From: Deinandra increscens subsp. villosa
Lineage: Eukaryota > Streptophyta > Magnoliopsida > Asterales > Asteraceae
NCBI GenBank assembly: GCA_039602395.1
Contig: JBCNJP010000006.1
Location: forward strand, 53,905,502 to 53,969,501
DNA length: 64,000 bases
Direction: 5' to 3'
Numbering within the stretch: the stretch's first letter is position 1; every line of letters begins with the position of its first letter. A program made the translations under genes and the position numbers. Below, piece by piece: positions 45,416-58,027 of this stretch. Below the pieces are notes generated by a model, which worked only from the letters and a program-made list of their open reading frames with translations, ran no database searches and was not told the origin of the DNA.

Positions 45416-48400
45416 GATGATTATGCCCAACATAGATATCGAACGCAAAGCAGATCCGGATAACCCTTTGGAATTGCAGAGCCTATTCCATAAAGTCAGG
45501 ATGGAACAAGATCTGACTATGGTACAACTCGCCTATGTCAGCCTTTGATATATTGATCAGCCATATGGGACCGAATATCTTCACAACTCTATTATCATCC
45601 TCCAACACTATTACTGCTTCACCAGTCTTTTCATTGTACTACCAACACTTCAAGTTCTCTATGAAATCTAACTCCATCTTCATCAATGGAATCTTCTACA
45701 TAACATTTGGGTTCTTTTTGAATGTTAGCACAATCAGCTTCTTACCAGTTCTCGGATGAATGAAACTTCATCGGATGTCACTTCTTTTTTGGTCTTTGTG
45801 GCTTTAGGAATTGAAATCCTTTATCACACTCTTTTTCAACCATCTTTTTGAAGTGTAAACCCCTCCAATCATCTACATAGTTACAAAAAGGTTTTATGGT
45901 CAGCTCCCCAAAATATCCTAAACCGGTAATTAACTAAAATCCAATGCACACTTGAAGTATTGGATACCAAACTGACGTTTGATTCCATAACACCTTAAAT
46001 CTCCAACATACATCCAGCTCACTATTTCACTTGACACCTGACCCTTGAATCTCACATGCCTTCTTTGTTTGATCGGTTTTGGAGGAGGAAGATAATTAGC
46101 ATGAAAAGTCTTCATGTATTCATTGTAATCCCTTCTTTGTTTCTGTTCCTTAACCTCTTTGGCAATCGGGTCTTCAGGTTTTTCAGCTTCACCTCAGCCT
46201 CATCACCCTTTTCCTTAGGAAATACTTCAAAGTCATCATCAGCTTGAGCGTTGTTGTTGTTGAAATTGGTGTACAAATCAGGATACTCCTCTTCAGTTTT
46301 GTCTTCAAGTTCAACCTCCTCGTCTAAATTATCATCTTCACTTTCAGTTTCCGATGACTCATACATTTCGGGTTCAGCTTCGGCAGCTTTCTTCATCTCC
46401 TCGTAATTCAAATGAAAGATTGCTTGAATTTGAGCTTGGTTGAGTTCACAGACAAACTCACCATTTTCTAATATCGTGTCGATCTCATGTATGCTTTTTG
46501 CTGCTTGATTTGACGGGACTGATGTAATTGGCACTGCTTTCCTAGAATCAGATTCCCCTTGGGCTGCAAAAGTACCAGCACCCAAACTAGAAGTTCCAGT
46601 TGGGCCTGGACCTCCACTAGTATTACCTTACAGGTCGTCATTCTCAGGTTTATCATTCAGATATTGCAGCACATCATCTTTACATCCTGATCCTGAACCA
46701 ATCTCCCCCTAAGAAGTAAATTTATCAAGTAAGAATTTAAGCTACTCCTTCATCTTTGCAATTTGGGCATCTTGATTCATACTGGCCATTTTCAATCTTG
46801 TAATTTCTTAAGCTTTGGCCGCTTCCCCACTTTTCAATTGAAGATAATCTCTATGTAATTCAACGATCTGTTTTGATTGAGATTCATCTCTAGCCTTTAA
46901 GTCTTCAATCAGTTGTGTTTTCTCCTCATCCTTTCTGTTCAACACCTCGATCACCTTTGACTTTTCATCATCCTTAGCCTTCAACTCATCAATTTTGGTT
47001 TGACAATCTAAAAGTGCAGTGTTGAGTAACTCCATTTTGAGAAAAGGATATTGACCCTTGAGAAATATTGAAATTAACATCTGGCGTGGAAGTGGTTGAT
47101 GTTGTTGTTGTTGAGAATGTTGGTGTTGAAGTCGTTCCCATTGGCTGATTCACAAAATTAAGCACCAACACTTGCTGAAGGTGTTGTGCTAGCTGTTGTA
47201 GACTTTGTCATTCCAAAGAAATCCTTCAAAATACAAGACTGATTGAACTCAGTGAAAATTGCAGCTTGTGATGATTATGCCCGACATAGATATCGAACGC
47301 AAAGCAGATACGGATAACACATTGGAATTGCAAATCCTGTTCCATAAAGTCAGGATGGAACAAGATCCGACTATGGTACAACTCGCCTATGTCAGCCTTT
47401 GATAAATTGATCAGCCATATGGGATCGAATATCTTCACAACTCTATTATCATCCTCCAACACTATTACTACTTCACCAGTCTTTTCATTGTACTACCAAG
47501 ACTTCAAGTTCTCTATGAAATCTAACTCCATCTTCATCAATGGAATCTTCTTCATAACATTTGGCTTCTTCTTAAATGTTAGCACAATCGGCTTCTTACC
47601 AGTTCTCGGATGAACGAAGGTTCGTCGGATGTCACTTCTTTTTGGTCTTTGTGGCTTTAGGAATTGAAATCCTTTATCACACTCTTTTTCCACCATCTTT
47701 TTGAAGTGTAAACCCCTCCAATCATCTCCATAGTTACATAAAGGTTTCATGGTCAGCTCCCGAACATCCTAAGCTGGTAATTAACTGAAATCCAATGCAC
47801 ACTTGAAGTATTGGATACCAAACTGACGTTTGATTCCATAACACCTAAAATCTCCAACATACATCCAGCTCACTATTTCACTTGACACCTGACCCTTGAA
47901 TCTCACATGCCTTCTTTATTTGATCGGTTTTGGAGAAGGAACATAATTAGCATGAAAAGTCTTCATGTATTCATTGTAATCCCTTCTTTGTTTCTGTTAC
48001 TTAACCTCTTTGGCAATCGGGTCTTCAGGTTTTTCAGCTTCACCTCAGCCTCATCACCCTTTTCCTTAGGAAATACTTCAAATTCATCATCAACTTGAGC
48101 GTTGTTGTTGTTGAAATTGGAGTACAAATCAGGATACTCCTCTTCAGTTTTGTCTTCAACTTCAACCTCCTCGTCCAAATTATCATCTTCACTTTCAGTT
48201 TCCGATGACTCATACATTTCGGGTTCAGCTTCGGCAGCTTTCTTCATCTCCTCGTCATTCAAATCAAAGATTGCTTGAATTTGAGCTTGGTTGAGTTCAC
48301 AGACAAACTCACTATCTTCTAATATCGTGTCGATCTCATGTATGCTTTTTGCTGCTTGATTTGACGGGACTGATGTAATTGGCAGTGCTTTCCTAGAATC

Positions 48401-51400
48401 AGATTCCCCTTGGGCTGCAGAAGTACCAACACCCGAACTAGAAGTTCCAGTTGGGCCTGGACCTCCACCAGTAATACCTTCCAGGTCGTCATTCTCAGGT
48501 TTATCATTCAGATATTGCAGCACATCATCTTTACATCCTGATCCTGAACCAATCTCCCCCTAAGCAGTAAATTTCTCAAGTAAGAATTTAAGCTGCTCCT
48601 TCATCTTTGCAATTTGGGCATCTTGAATCATATTGGTCGTTTTCAATCTTGTAATTTCTTAAGCTTTGGCCGCTAACCCCACTTTTCACTTGAAGATAAT
48701 CTCTATGTAATTCAACGATATGTTTTGATAGAGAATCATCTCTAGCCTTTAACTCTTCAGTCAGTTGTGTTTTCTCCTCATCCTTTCTCTTCAACACCTC
48801 GATCACCTTTGACTTTTCATCATCCTTAGCCTTTAACTCATCAATTTTGGTCTAACAATCTAAAAGTGTAGTGTTGAGTAACTCCATTTGAGAAAAGGAT
48901 ATTGACCCTTGAGAAACATTGAAATTAACATCTGGTGTGGAAGTGGTTGATGTTGTTGGTGTTGAAGTTGTTCCCATTGGCTGATTCACAAATTGAGCAC
49001 CAACACTTGCTGAATGTGTTGTGCTAGCTGTTGTAGACTTTGTCATTCCAAAGAAATCCTTCAAAATACAAGACTGATTGAACTCAGTGAAAATTGCAAC
49101 TTGTGATGATTATGCCCGACATTGATATCGAACGCAAAGCAGATCCGGATAACCCTTTGGAATTGCAGAGCCTTTTCCATAAAGTCAGGATGGAACAAGA
49201 TCTGACTATGGTATAACTCGCCATAGTTACAAAAATGTTTCATGGTTAGCTCCTGAACATCCTAAACCAGTAATTAACTGAAATCCAATGCACACTTGAA
49301 GTATTGGATACCAAAATGACGTTTGATTCCATAACACCTTAAATCTCCAACATACATCCAGCTCACTATTTCACTTGACACCTGACCCTTGAACCTCACA
49401 TGCCTTCTTTGTTTGATCGGTTTTGGAGGAGGAACATAATTAGCATGAAAAGTCTTCATGTATTCATTGTAATCCCTTCTTTGTTTCTGTTCCTTAACCT
49501 CTTTGGCAATCGGGTCTTCAGGTTTTTCAGCTTCACCTCAGCCTCATCACCCGTTTCCTTAGGAAATACTTCAAAGTCATCATCAGCTTGAGCGTTGTTG
49601 TTGTTCAAATTGGAGTACAAATCAGGATACTCCTCTTCAGTTTTGTCTTCAACTTTAACCTCCTCATCCACATTATTCATCTTCACTTTTAGTTTCCGAT
49701 GACTCATACATTTCGGGTTCAGCTTCGGCAGCTTTCTTCATCTCCTTGTCATTCAAATCAAAGATTGCTTGAGTTTGAGCTTGGTTGAGTTCACAGACAA
49801 ACTCACCATCTTCTAATATCGTGTCGATCTCATGTATGCTTTTTGCTGCTTGATTTGACGGAACTGATGTAATTGGCACTGCTTTCCTAGAATCAGATTT
49901 CCCTTGGGATGCAGAAGTACCAGCACCCGAACTAGAAGTTCCAATTGGGCCTGGACCTCCACCAGTATTACCTTTCATGTTGTCATTCTCAGGTTCATCA
50001 TTCAGATATTGCACCACATCATCTTTACATCCTGATCCTGAACCAATCTCCCCCTAAGCAGTAAATTTCTCAAATAAGAATTTAAGCTCCTCCTTCATCT
50101 TTGCAATTTGGGCATCTTGATTCATACTGGCTCATTTTCAATCTTGTAATTTCTTAAGCTTTGGCCGCTTCCCCACTTTTCAATTGAAGATAATCTCTAT
50201 GTAATTCAACGATCTGTTTTGATTGAGATTCGTCTCTAGCCTTTAACTCTTCAATGAGTTGTGTTTTCTCCTTCATCCTTTCTCTTTAACACCTCGATCA
50301 CCTTTGACTTTTCACCATCCTTAGCCTTTAACTCATCAATTTTGGTTTGACAATCTAAAAGTACAGTGTTGAGTAACTCCATTTGAGAAAAGGACATTGA
50401 CCCTTGAGAAACATTGAAATTAACATCTGGCGTGGAAGTGTTTGATGTTGTTGCTGTTGAGAATGTTTGTGTTGAAGTCGTTCCCATTGGCTGATTCATA
50501 AATTGAGCACAAGACACTTGCTGAAGGTGTTGTGCTAGCTGTTATAGACTTTGTCATTCCAGAGAAATCCTTCAAAATACAAGACTGATTGAACTCAGTG
50601 AAAATTGCAGCTTGTGATGATTATGCCCGACATAGATATCGAACGCAAAGCAGAACCGGATAACCCTTTGGAATTGCAAATCCTGTTCCATAAAGTCAGG
50701 ATGGAACAAGATCCGACTATGGTACAACTCCCCTATGTCAGCCTTTGATAAATTGATCAGCCATATGGGATCAAATATCTTCACAACTCTATTATCATCC
50801 TCCAACACTATTACTGCTTGACCAGTCTTTTCATTGTAGTACCAACACTTTAAGTACTCTATGAAATCTAACTCCATCTTCATCAATGGAATCTTCTTCA
50901 TAACATTTGGCTTCTTCTTGAATGTTAGCACAATCGGCTTCTTACCAGTTCTCGGATGAACGAAGGTTCGTCGGATATCACTTCTTTTTGGTCTTTGTGG
51001 CTTTAGGAATTGAAATCCTTTATCACACTCTTTTTCCACCATCTTTTTGAAGTGTAAACCCCTCTAATCATCTCCATAGTTACAGAAATGGTTTCATGGT
51101 CAGCTCCTGAACATCCTAAACCGGTAATTAACTGAAATCCAATGCACACTTAAAGTATTGGATACCAAACTGACGTTTGATTACATAACACCTTAAATCT
51201 CCAACATACATCCAGCTCACTATTTCACATGACACCTGACCCTTGAATCTCACATGCCTTCTTTGTTTGTTCGGTTTTGGAGGAGGAACATAATTAGCAT
51301 GAAAAGTCTTCATGTATTCGATGTAATCCCTTCTTTGTTTCTATTCCTTAATCTCTTTGGCAATCGGGTCTTCAAGTTTTTCAGCTTCACCTCAGCCTCA

Positions 51401-54325
51401 TCACCCTTTTCCTTAGGAAATACTTCAAAGTCATCATCAGCTTGAGCGTTGTTGTTGTTGTTGAAATTGGAGTACAAATCAGGATACTCCTGTTCAGTTT
51501 TGTATTCAACTTCAACCTCCTCGTCCAAATTATCATCTTCACTTTCAGTTTCCGATGACTCATACATTTCGGGTTCAGCTTCGGCAGCTTTCTTCATCTC
51601 CTCGTCATTCAAATCAAAGATTGCTTGAATTTGAGCTTGGTTGAGTTCACAGACAAACTCACCATCTTCTAATATCGTGTCGATCTCATGTATGCTTTTT
51701 GCTGCTTGATTTGACGGGACTGATGTAATTGGCAGTGCTTTCCTAGAATCAGACTCCCCTTGTGCTGCAGAAGTACCAGCACCCGAACTAGAAGTTCTAG
51801 TTGGGCCTGGACCTCCACCAGTATTACCTTCCGGGTCGTCATTCTCAGGTTTATCATTCAGATATTGCAGCACGTCATCTTTACATCCTGATCCTGAACC
51901 AATCTCCCCCTAAGCAGTAAGTTTCTCAAGTAAGAATTTAAGTTGCTCCTTCATCTTTGCAATTTGGGCATCTTGATTCATACTGGCCGTTTTCAATCTT
52001 GTAATTTCTTAAGCTTTAGCCGCTTCCCCACTTTTCAACTGAAGATAATCTCTATGTAATTCAACGATCTGTTTTGATTAAGATTCATCTCTCGCCTTTA
52101 ACTCTTCAATCAATTGTGTTTTCTCCTCATCCTTTCTCTTCAACACCTCGATCACCTTTGACTTTTCATTATCCTTAGCCTTTAACTCATCAATTTTGGT
52201 TTGACAATCTAAAAGTGCAGTGTTGAGTAACTCCATTTGAGAAAAGGATATTGACCCTTGAGAAACATTGAAATTAACATCTGGTGTGGAAGTGGTTGAT
52301 GTTGTTGACTGTTGAGAATGTGGCTGTTGAAGTCGTTCCCATTAGCTGATTCACAAATTGAGCACCAACACTTGCTGAAGGTGTTGTGCTAGCTGTTGTA
52401 TACTTTGTCATTCCAAAAAATTCCTTCAAATTACAAGACTGATTGAACTCAATGAAAATTGCAGCTTGTGATGATTATGCCCGACATTGGTATCGAACGC
52501 AAAGCAGATCCGGATAACCCTTTGGAATTGCAGAGCTTGTTCCATAAAGTCAGGATGGAACAAGATCTGACTATGGTACAACTCGCCTATGTCAGCATTT
52601 GATAAATTGATCACCCATATGGGATCGAATATCTTCACAACTCTATTATCATCCTCCAACACTATTACTGCTTCACCAGTCTTTTCATTGTACTACCAAC
52701 ACTTCAAGTTCTCTATGAAATCTAACTCCATCTTCATCAATGGAATCTTCTTCATAACATTTGGCTTCTTCTTGAATGTTAGCACAATTGGCTTCTTACC
52801 AGTTCTCGGATGAACGAAGGTTCGTCGGATATCACTTCTTTTTGGTCTTTGTGGCTTTAGGAATTGAAATCCTTTATCACACTCTTTTTCCACCATCTTT
52901 TTTAAGTGTAAACCCCTCTAATCATCTCCATAGTTACAGAAAGATTTCATGGTCAGCTCCTGAACATCCTAAACCGGTAATTAACTGAAATCCAACGCAC
53001 ACTTGAAGTATTGGATACCAAACTGACGTTTGATTCCATAACACCTTAAATCTCTAACATACATCCAGCTCACTATTTCACTTGACACCTGACCCTTGAA
53101 TCTCACATGCCTTCTTTGTTTGTCGTTTTTGGAGGAGGAACATAATTAGCATGAAAAGTCTTCATGTATTCGATGTAATCCCTTCTTTGTTTCTATTACT
53201 TAAACTCTTTGGCAATCGGGTCTTCAGGTTTTTCAGCTTCACCTTAGCCTCATCACCCTTTTCCTTAGGAAATACTTCAAAGTCATCATCAGCTTGAGCG
53301 TTGTTGTTGTTGAAATTGGAGTACAAATCAGGATACTCCTCTTCAGTTTTGTCTTCAACTTCAACCTCAACCTCCTCGTCCAAATTATCATCTTCACTTT
53401 CAGTTTCTGATGACTCATACATTTCGGGTTCAGCTTCGGCAGCTTTCTTCATCTCCTCGTCATTTAAATCAAAGATTGCTTGAATTTGAGCTTGGTTGAG
53501 TTCACAGACAAACTCACCATCTTCTAATATCATGTCGATCTCATGTATGCTTTTTGCTGCTTGATTTGACGGGACTGATGTAATTGGCACTGCTTTCCTA
53601 GAATCAGACTCCCCTTGGGCTGCAGAAGTACCAGCACCCGAACTAGAAGTTCGAGTTGGGCCTGGACCTCTACCAGTATTACCCTTCGGGTCGTCATTCT
53701 CAGGTTCATCATTCAGATATTGCAGCACATCATCTTTACATCCTGATCCTGAACCAATCTTCCCCTAAGAAGTAAATTTCTCAAGTAAGAATTTAAGCTG
53801 CTCCTTCATCTTTGCAATTTGGGCATCTTGATTCATACTGGCCGTTTTCAATCTTGTAATTTCTTAAGCTTTGGCCGCTTCCCCACTTTCCAATTGAAGA
53901 TAATCTCTATGTAATTCAACGATCTGTTATGATTGAGATTCATCTCTCGCCTTTAACTCTTCAATCAGTTGTGTTTTCTCCTCATCCTTTCTCTAAAACC
54001 ACCTCGATCACCTTTGACTTTTCATTATCCTTAGACTTCAACTCATCAATTTTAGTTTGACAATCTAAAAGTGCAGTGTTGAGTAACTCCATTTGAGAAA
54101 AGGATATTGACCCTCGAGAAACATTGAAATTAACATCTGGTGTGGAAGTGGTTGATGTTGTTACTGTTGAGAATGTTGGAGTTGAAGTCGTTCCCATTGG
54201 CTGATTCACAAATTGAGCACCAACACTTGCTGAAGGTGTTGTGCTAGCTGTTGTAGACTTTGTCATTCCAAAGAAATCCTTCAAAATACCAGACTGATTG
54301 AACTCAGTGAAAATTGCAGCTTGTG
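45416..54325 (-). repeat. Five-copy head-to-tail array of a ~1.85 kb segment of Copia ORF3
   Basis: The word GATGATTATGCCC recurs at 45416, 47270, 49105, 50616 and 52470, giving units of 1854, 1835, 1511, 1854 and 1856 bp. The array ends at 54325, where the sequence continues into the single-copy part of ORF3. On the minus strand each unit encodes, in order, a Ser/Thr-rich segment (FTEFNQS, KDFFGMTKS), a coiled coil (QTKIDELKAKD, QIVELHRDYLQLKSG), a Gly/Ser-rich and acidic segment (EEMKKAAEAEPEMYESSE), a basic segment, and a C-terminal domain (WMYVGDLRCYGIKRQFG, VVKIFDPIWLINLSKADIG). Every unit has stops or frame changes. Unit 3 lacks about 340 bp near 49221. Similarity between units is high throughout. 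Confidence 0.92.
50572..51042 (-). pseudogene. ORF3 C-terminal domain in array unit 4, longest surviving frame
   Basis: This 156-codon frame covers the C-terminal domain without interruption: KPQRPKRSDIRRTFVHPRTG, then a hydrophobic segment, WYYNEKTGQAVIVLEDDNRV and FDPIWLINLSKADIGELYHS. In units 1, 2 and 5 the second codon of WYY is TAG, and unit 3 lacks this part. The frame runs across the copy junction at its end, so the last 12 or so residues are not original. No known function; homologous domains are found only in the third ORFs of this type as far as I recognise. Confidence 0.6.
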
Positions 54326-55847
54326 CAGCAGTAGAAGACAATGTAACTGTTAGAGTTGAAGTAGTCACTGACATAGACATATCCGGACCACCAAATGAAG
54401 ATCCACCGGCACGTCGCTGTAAAATGAATTATGTATTTCTCAATGTCTTACGACCTCTGCCTCCAGCAGCAATCGACTTCTTCCTTTTTGATGGTGTCAA
54501 TGAAGACGAGGAAGTCGTCGGCTGCTTACCCTTGCCATGTCCGGCATCATCATCAGGGTTGTAATCTTCATCGGATTCTGATGGGGCTTTGTCTTCATAA
54601 TCTTGATCCATGTATCGGTCGTTGCTCTTGTTTAGACTGGTTCATTAAGCAAGATGTTCTTTGCTACCCTTTCTCACTCAAACCTTCTGTGATCGAACAC
54701 TAATATATGCAAATGGATTGTTCGTATCAGAACCATCTTTAGAGTTTACTGCCATATCACGCAGCTCATCATTATCAGTTTCTTCTTCATCTATCAGGGT
54801 ATTCACTGCAGGTGTCTCAGTCACACCGACAGTCGCTTCGACTTCAGGTGCTGAGACTGCAGGCTATGTGACAACATGTTCAGTTGCAACCGGTTCAGAT
54901 ACTACCGGTTCTTGAACAACAAGAGGTGTTTGTGTTTGTCGTCTTGGTCGTTTTACTTTTGCTTGTTGCGGTTGTTGGTTTCTTTCTTCAACCCAAGAAT
55001 AATCAAGTTTCTCTGAATCACTTCCGTAGTCATGGCAAGGTGCACCTTTAACTGGTGCAACATAATTTGCATTTTCCAGATGACCATCTAACCTCTTCAT
55101 CTTCGGATACTCATCCGGCTTCTTCTTCTGATATGTTGTCAGTGTACCAACACTTGTCTCACTCATATGCTTCAGATTCATCTTCTGAGCTTTATTCTTC
55201 ACCAAAGTTGGATATAGATCATTCAAGATCATCTGAGTGAACCTCAGGTACAGCAACGCTCTCTTGTGCCTTTGAGTCAGGTTATCTCTCATGTAATAGA
55301 AGATCAACCCGACACAATTGTATGGACGGTTAAGAATGAGAGCATTCATCAACGACATCATCTTCGGACCAATTTCATCATGACCAGCAATTCTGTTCCC
55401 CAAACAATGTAGAAGTACGTGTATCAGGAACTTGTAGGGAACACTGAATTCTGACTTGTAAATCCAATCTCTGCTCGGATCTTCAGCATACCACAACCTC
55501 TTCAGTAATGCCACAATGTCAGCTTGATCAAATTCCAATGGGACTAATGTATCATCTCTTGTAAGCTTCAGTACCCTCCTGACATCAGTCTCGGTAAATT
55601 CTACCGTTCGGTTTTGGACTGTGCCAAATATTCTGATCGGACCTTTGGTTATTGTTCGAGTAGTGGTCCAGAATTCGGTGAGAATTTCACGATACGCATC
55701 ACAATCGTGTGTAATCGCGTAATGGATTCATGATCTCCGTAGAAAGTCGAATATTCCGGAACCACCGAACTTGATAAGCTTTGATCTGGCAACACTAAGA
55801 TGAGCACAAATGTTGTGTTTATCGCCAACCTTCAAATCGTTTGCCAT
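54326..55847 (-). pseudogene. ORF3 N-terminal part of Copia element 2
   Basis: ATG at 55847 begins MANDLKVGDK. TGA at 55730-55728 interrupts the frame, which then runs to TAG near 54864 (EFWTTTRTIT, TVQNRTVEFTETDVRRVLKL, HVLLHCLGNR, IFYYMRDNLTQRHKRALLYL). The first two segments line up with EFWGTARASA and IQNRQVVILEDDIRRGL of Copia 1 ORF3, so the ORFs are homologous. An acidic and basic low-complexity linker follows (DEDYNPDDDAGHGKGKQP, SKRKKSIAAGGRGRK) with several stops, leading into array unit 5. Start and order match ORF3 of element 1. The protein cannot be made as it stands. Confidence 0.75.
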
Positions 55848-58027
55848 TTCCAAAAACACATAAAATAAAAAGTTCGTTAAATTCAATGTGATTATAAAAA
55901 ATGTTCACCAAATTTGTCAATTATTAATCGTTCGCGTAATCTTTTAACTTTTTGTTCAAAAATTCAATTTACATGAACAGAATCCGAATTGGATATGTCT
56001 AACCGAACCGGATCCGAACTGACAATGGTTATCCGAACTAGGTTCAGTCAACAACTGAAGTTGACTTTGGTCAACCTGTCCGAACCTACACAAACTGGGA
56101 TCCGAACTCCCAGTTCGGCTAATTAACATCCAGTCCGGCTCTGTACGAAATCGAAAGGTTGAATCGACCTAAAGTTTAATCCAGACAGTTTCACACAAAT
56201 CCTTTTACACCTAGACACGATTTATCAAGACAAACACTCTGATACAATTTTTATCAACTGATATCAACTCTAAGTGTGCTAATTTTCATATCTAGAAACC
56301 TGCAACAACCGACAACGTGTTTTGACTGAAAAACGGCCCTATTTATGGACAAAAACGACACCCCTGCACTCGGAATTTAAGTATCTACCTTAATATGGTC
56401 ACAAAACTCGATAAAATGCTGTTAATCGAAATTTTGATTTGAGAGATATAGTTCGGCTAGGGTTCGACAGTTTAGGAATAGTAATAATGCTTCCGAACTG
56501 GTGATTCAGCCTTTTATAGGCAGCCCAGTTTGGTTGTCCAAACTGGCAGTTCGGATCAAGCGAACCCTTCTGAACGCATCCGAACTCAGCCTTCGGATCA
56601 ATGTGAAAGTGACCCAACTCTTCCGAACTGGAGCTTCGTATCAACCGAACTCCCAGTTCTTCTATCCGAACTTGTAGTTTGGCTTCTTAAAAAATTTCAA
56701 TTCAAACCCTGATTTTTAAAAAACTTTTCAAATTGAACACAAAGGTTGCAAATTTTATCAGTTTGACACAAACCTTTGATCAATTCATGATGAGCTTCAT
56801 GATTCCAAGACTGTTTGGTTGTTTCCGACATAATTTTGATTTTTCATTATCGGTTGATCAAAAATAAATCAGAAACAAAATCTTTTTGATTTTTATAACA
56901 TTTCAAACACACCTAAAATCGTTTTGAATTTTTGCAAGATTATGCTAAAACACACCTAAAATATTTTTGGATTTTTCAATATAACAAACAAATAACCAAA
57001 TAGAATTGATATGCAAATAACTTAAACTTTTTGCGAGAAAGATCCAGACGCGAGATCATATCAGTCATAACGTATCAGACACACTTCAATTTCAGATTTA
57101 ATCAGCATTCAAGCGAAATAGACAGAGAATACAACCTTTCAGTTTGTTTCAGTTTAGGCAGATCAATTTTTATAGCTTTCTGATATGTTTTAGGTATGAT
57201 TAACCAAGCACAGATAATGTGAAGGCCCACATAATCAGGAATACTGGCAATATGACTTATTCTATTTTTGTATTTTTATACAGAATTTGATTTTTCAACG
57301 GAGATTTATCGTTCATGGTGTATCAGGAAAAAATTAACGCAGAATCCTAAACAAATAACAATCAAATCGGCCTTGTGAGCACGTAGAGAAAGTCTGATTG
57401 TTTAGGAAAACAAAAAAAAAATATTACCGCAACAATTGTATAATCAAACAATGATGAGGTCAGTACTTCCGTACACACAGGGGAAGTCCGATGGATTATA
57501 TGAAACACCAAGGAAAATAAAGCAGAACCTCAAGTGAACACCAATCAGATCGATCTTTCGATACACAGAAAAAGGCCGGTCACTTGAAAAAATAAATAAA
57601 ATCAAACAAGTTTAAATCTTTGTAAAATGAAACATGCATACACCAGAACATCTCTTATTCCGTTTTTGTTGTTTTCATTTTTATTGCCAAAATTACACAG
57701 TACCCTTCATGATGTAATATCACTATTAGTAAGCAGGTATTTAGGTTTATATCATACTAGCATATATCGGATTTGCCTTAACGCATTCAACAAACCAAAC
57801 AAGTACCTACAGCTTGTATTCCTACTTTATCCATGGTTGATAAACGTATATGCTGATATAATATCATTCCCGCTGGGTCGAATCAATTTCTCATTTTTGA
57901 TTTTTCAATTTTTTTAATTTTTGCATTTTTCATATTTTTTATGCTTTTCTGATTTTTCTCCCCCAAAACCATACAAAAACAATATTTTTGGATTATTTTA
58001 TTGAAGAAAAGAAAAGAAAAGAAAAAA
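55848..58027 (-). other. pol-ORF3 spacer of Copia element 2
   Basis: About 2.2 kb without a credible ORF. A block near 57363-57405 (ATCGGCC, AGCACGTAGAGAA) matches the spacer of Copia 1 near 3690-3725. The half nearest ORF3 carries reiterated CCGAACTG motifs, annotated separately. Confidence 0.6.
55985..56690 (-). repeat. Cluster of CCGAACTG / CAGTTCGG motifs upstream of ORF3
   Basis: More than ten CCGAAC or GTTCGG words occur here, several as inverted pairs: CCGAACTCCCAGTTCGG (56102-56118), CCAAACTGGCAGTTCGG near 56538-56554, and CCGAACTCAGCCTTCGG near 56579-56595. The perfect version is in the LTR of the same element (30017-30033). The location is equivalent to that of the TCGTAAAC cluster of Copia element 1. 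Confidence 0.8.

Noticed and set aside
46056..52813. Plus-strand ORFs of 60-74 codons repeated in every array unit
   Set aside because: Antisense shadows of the minus-strand ORF3 segments; repetition reflects the array, not selection.
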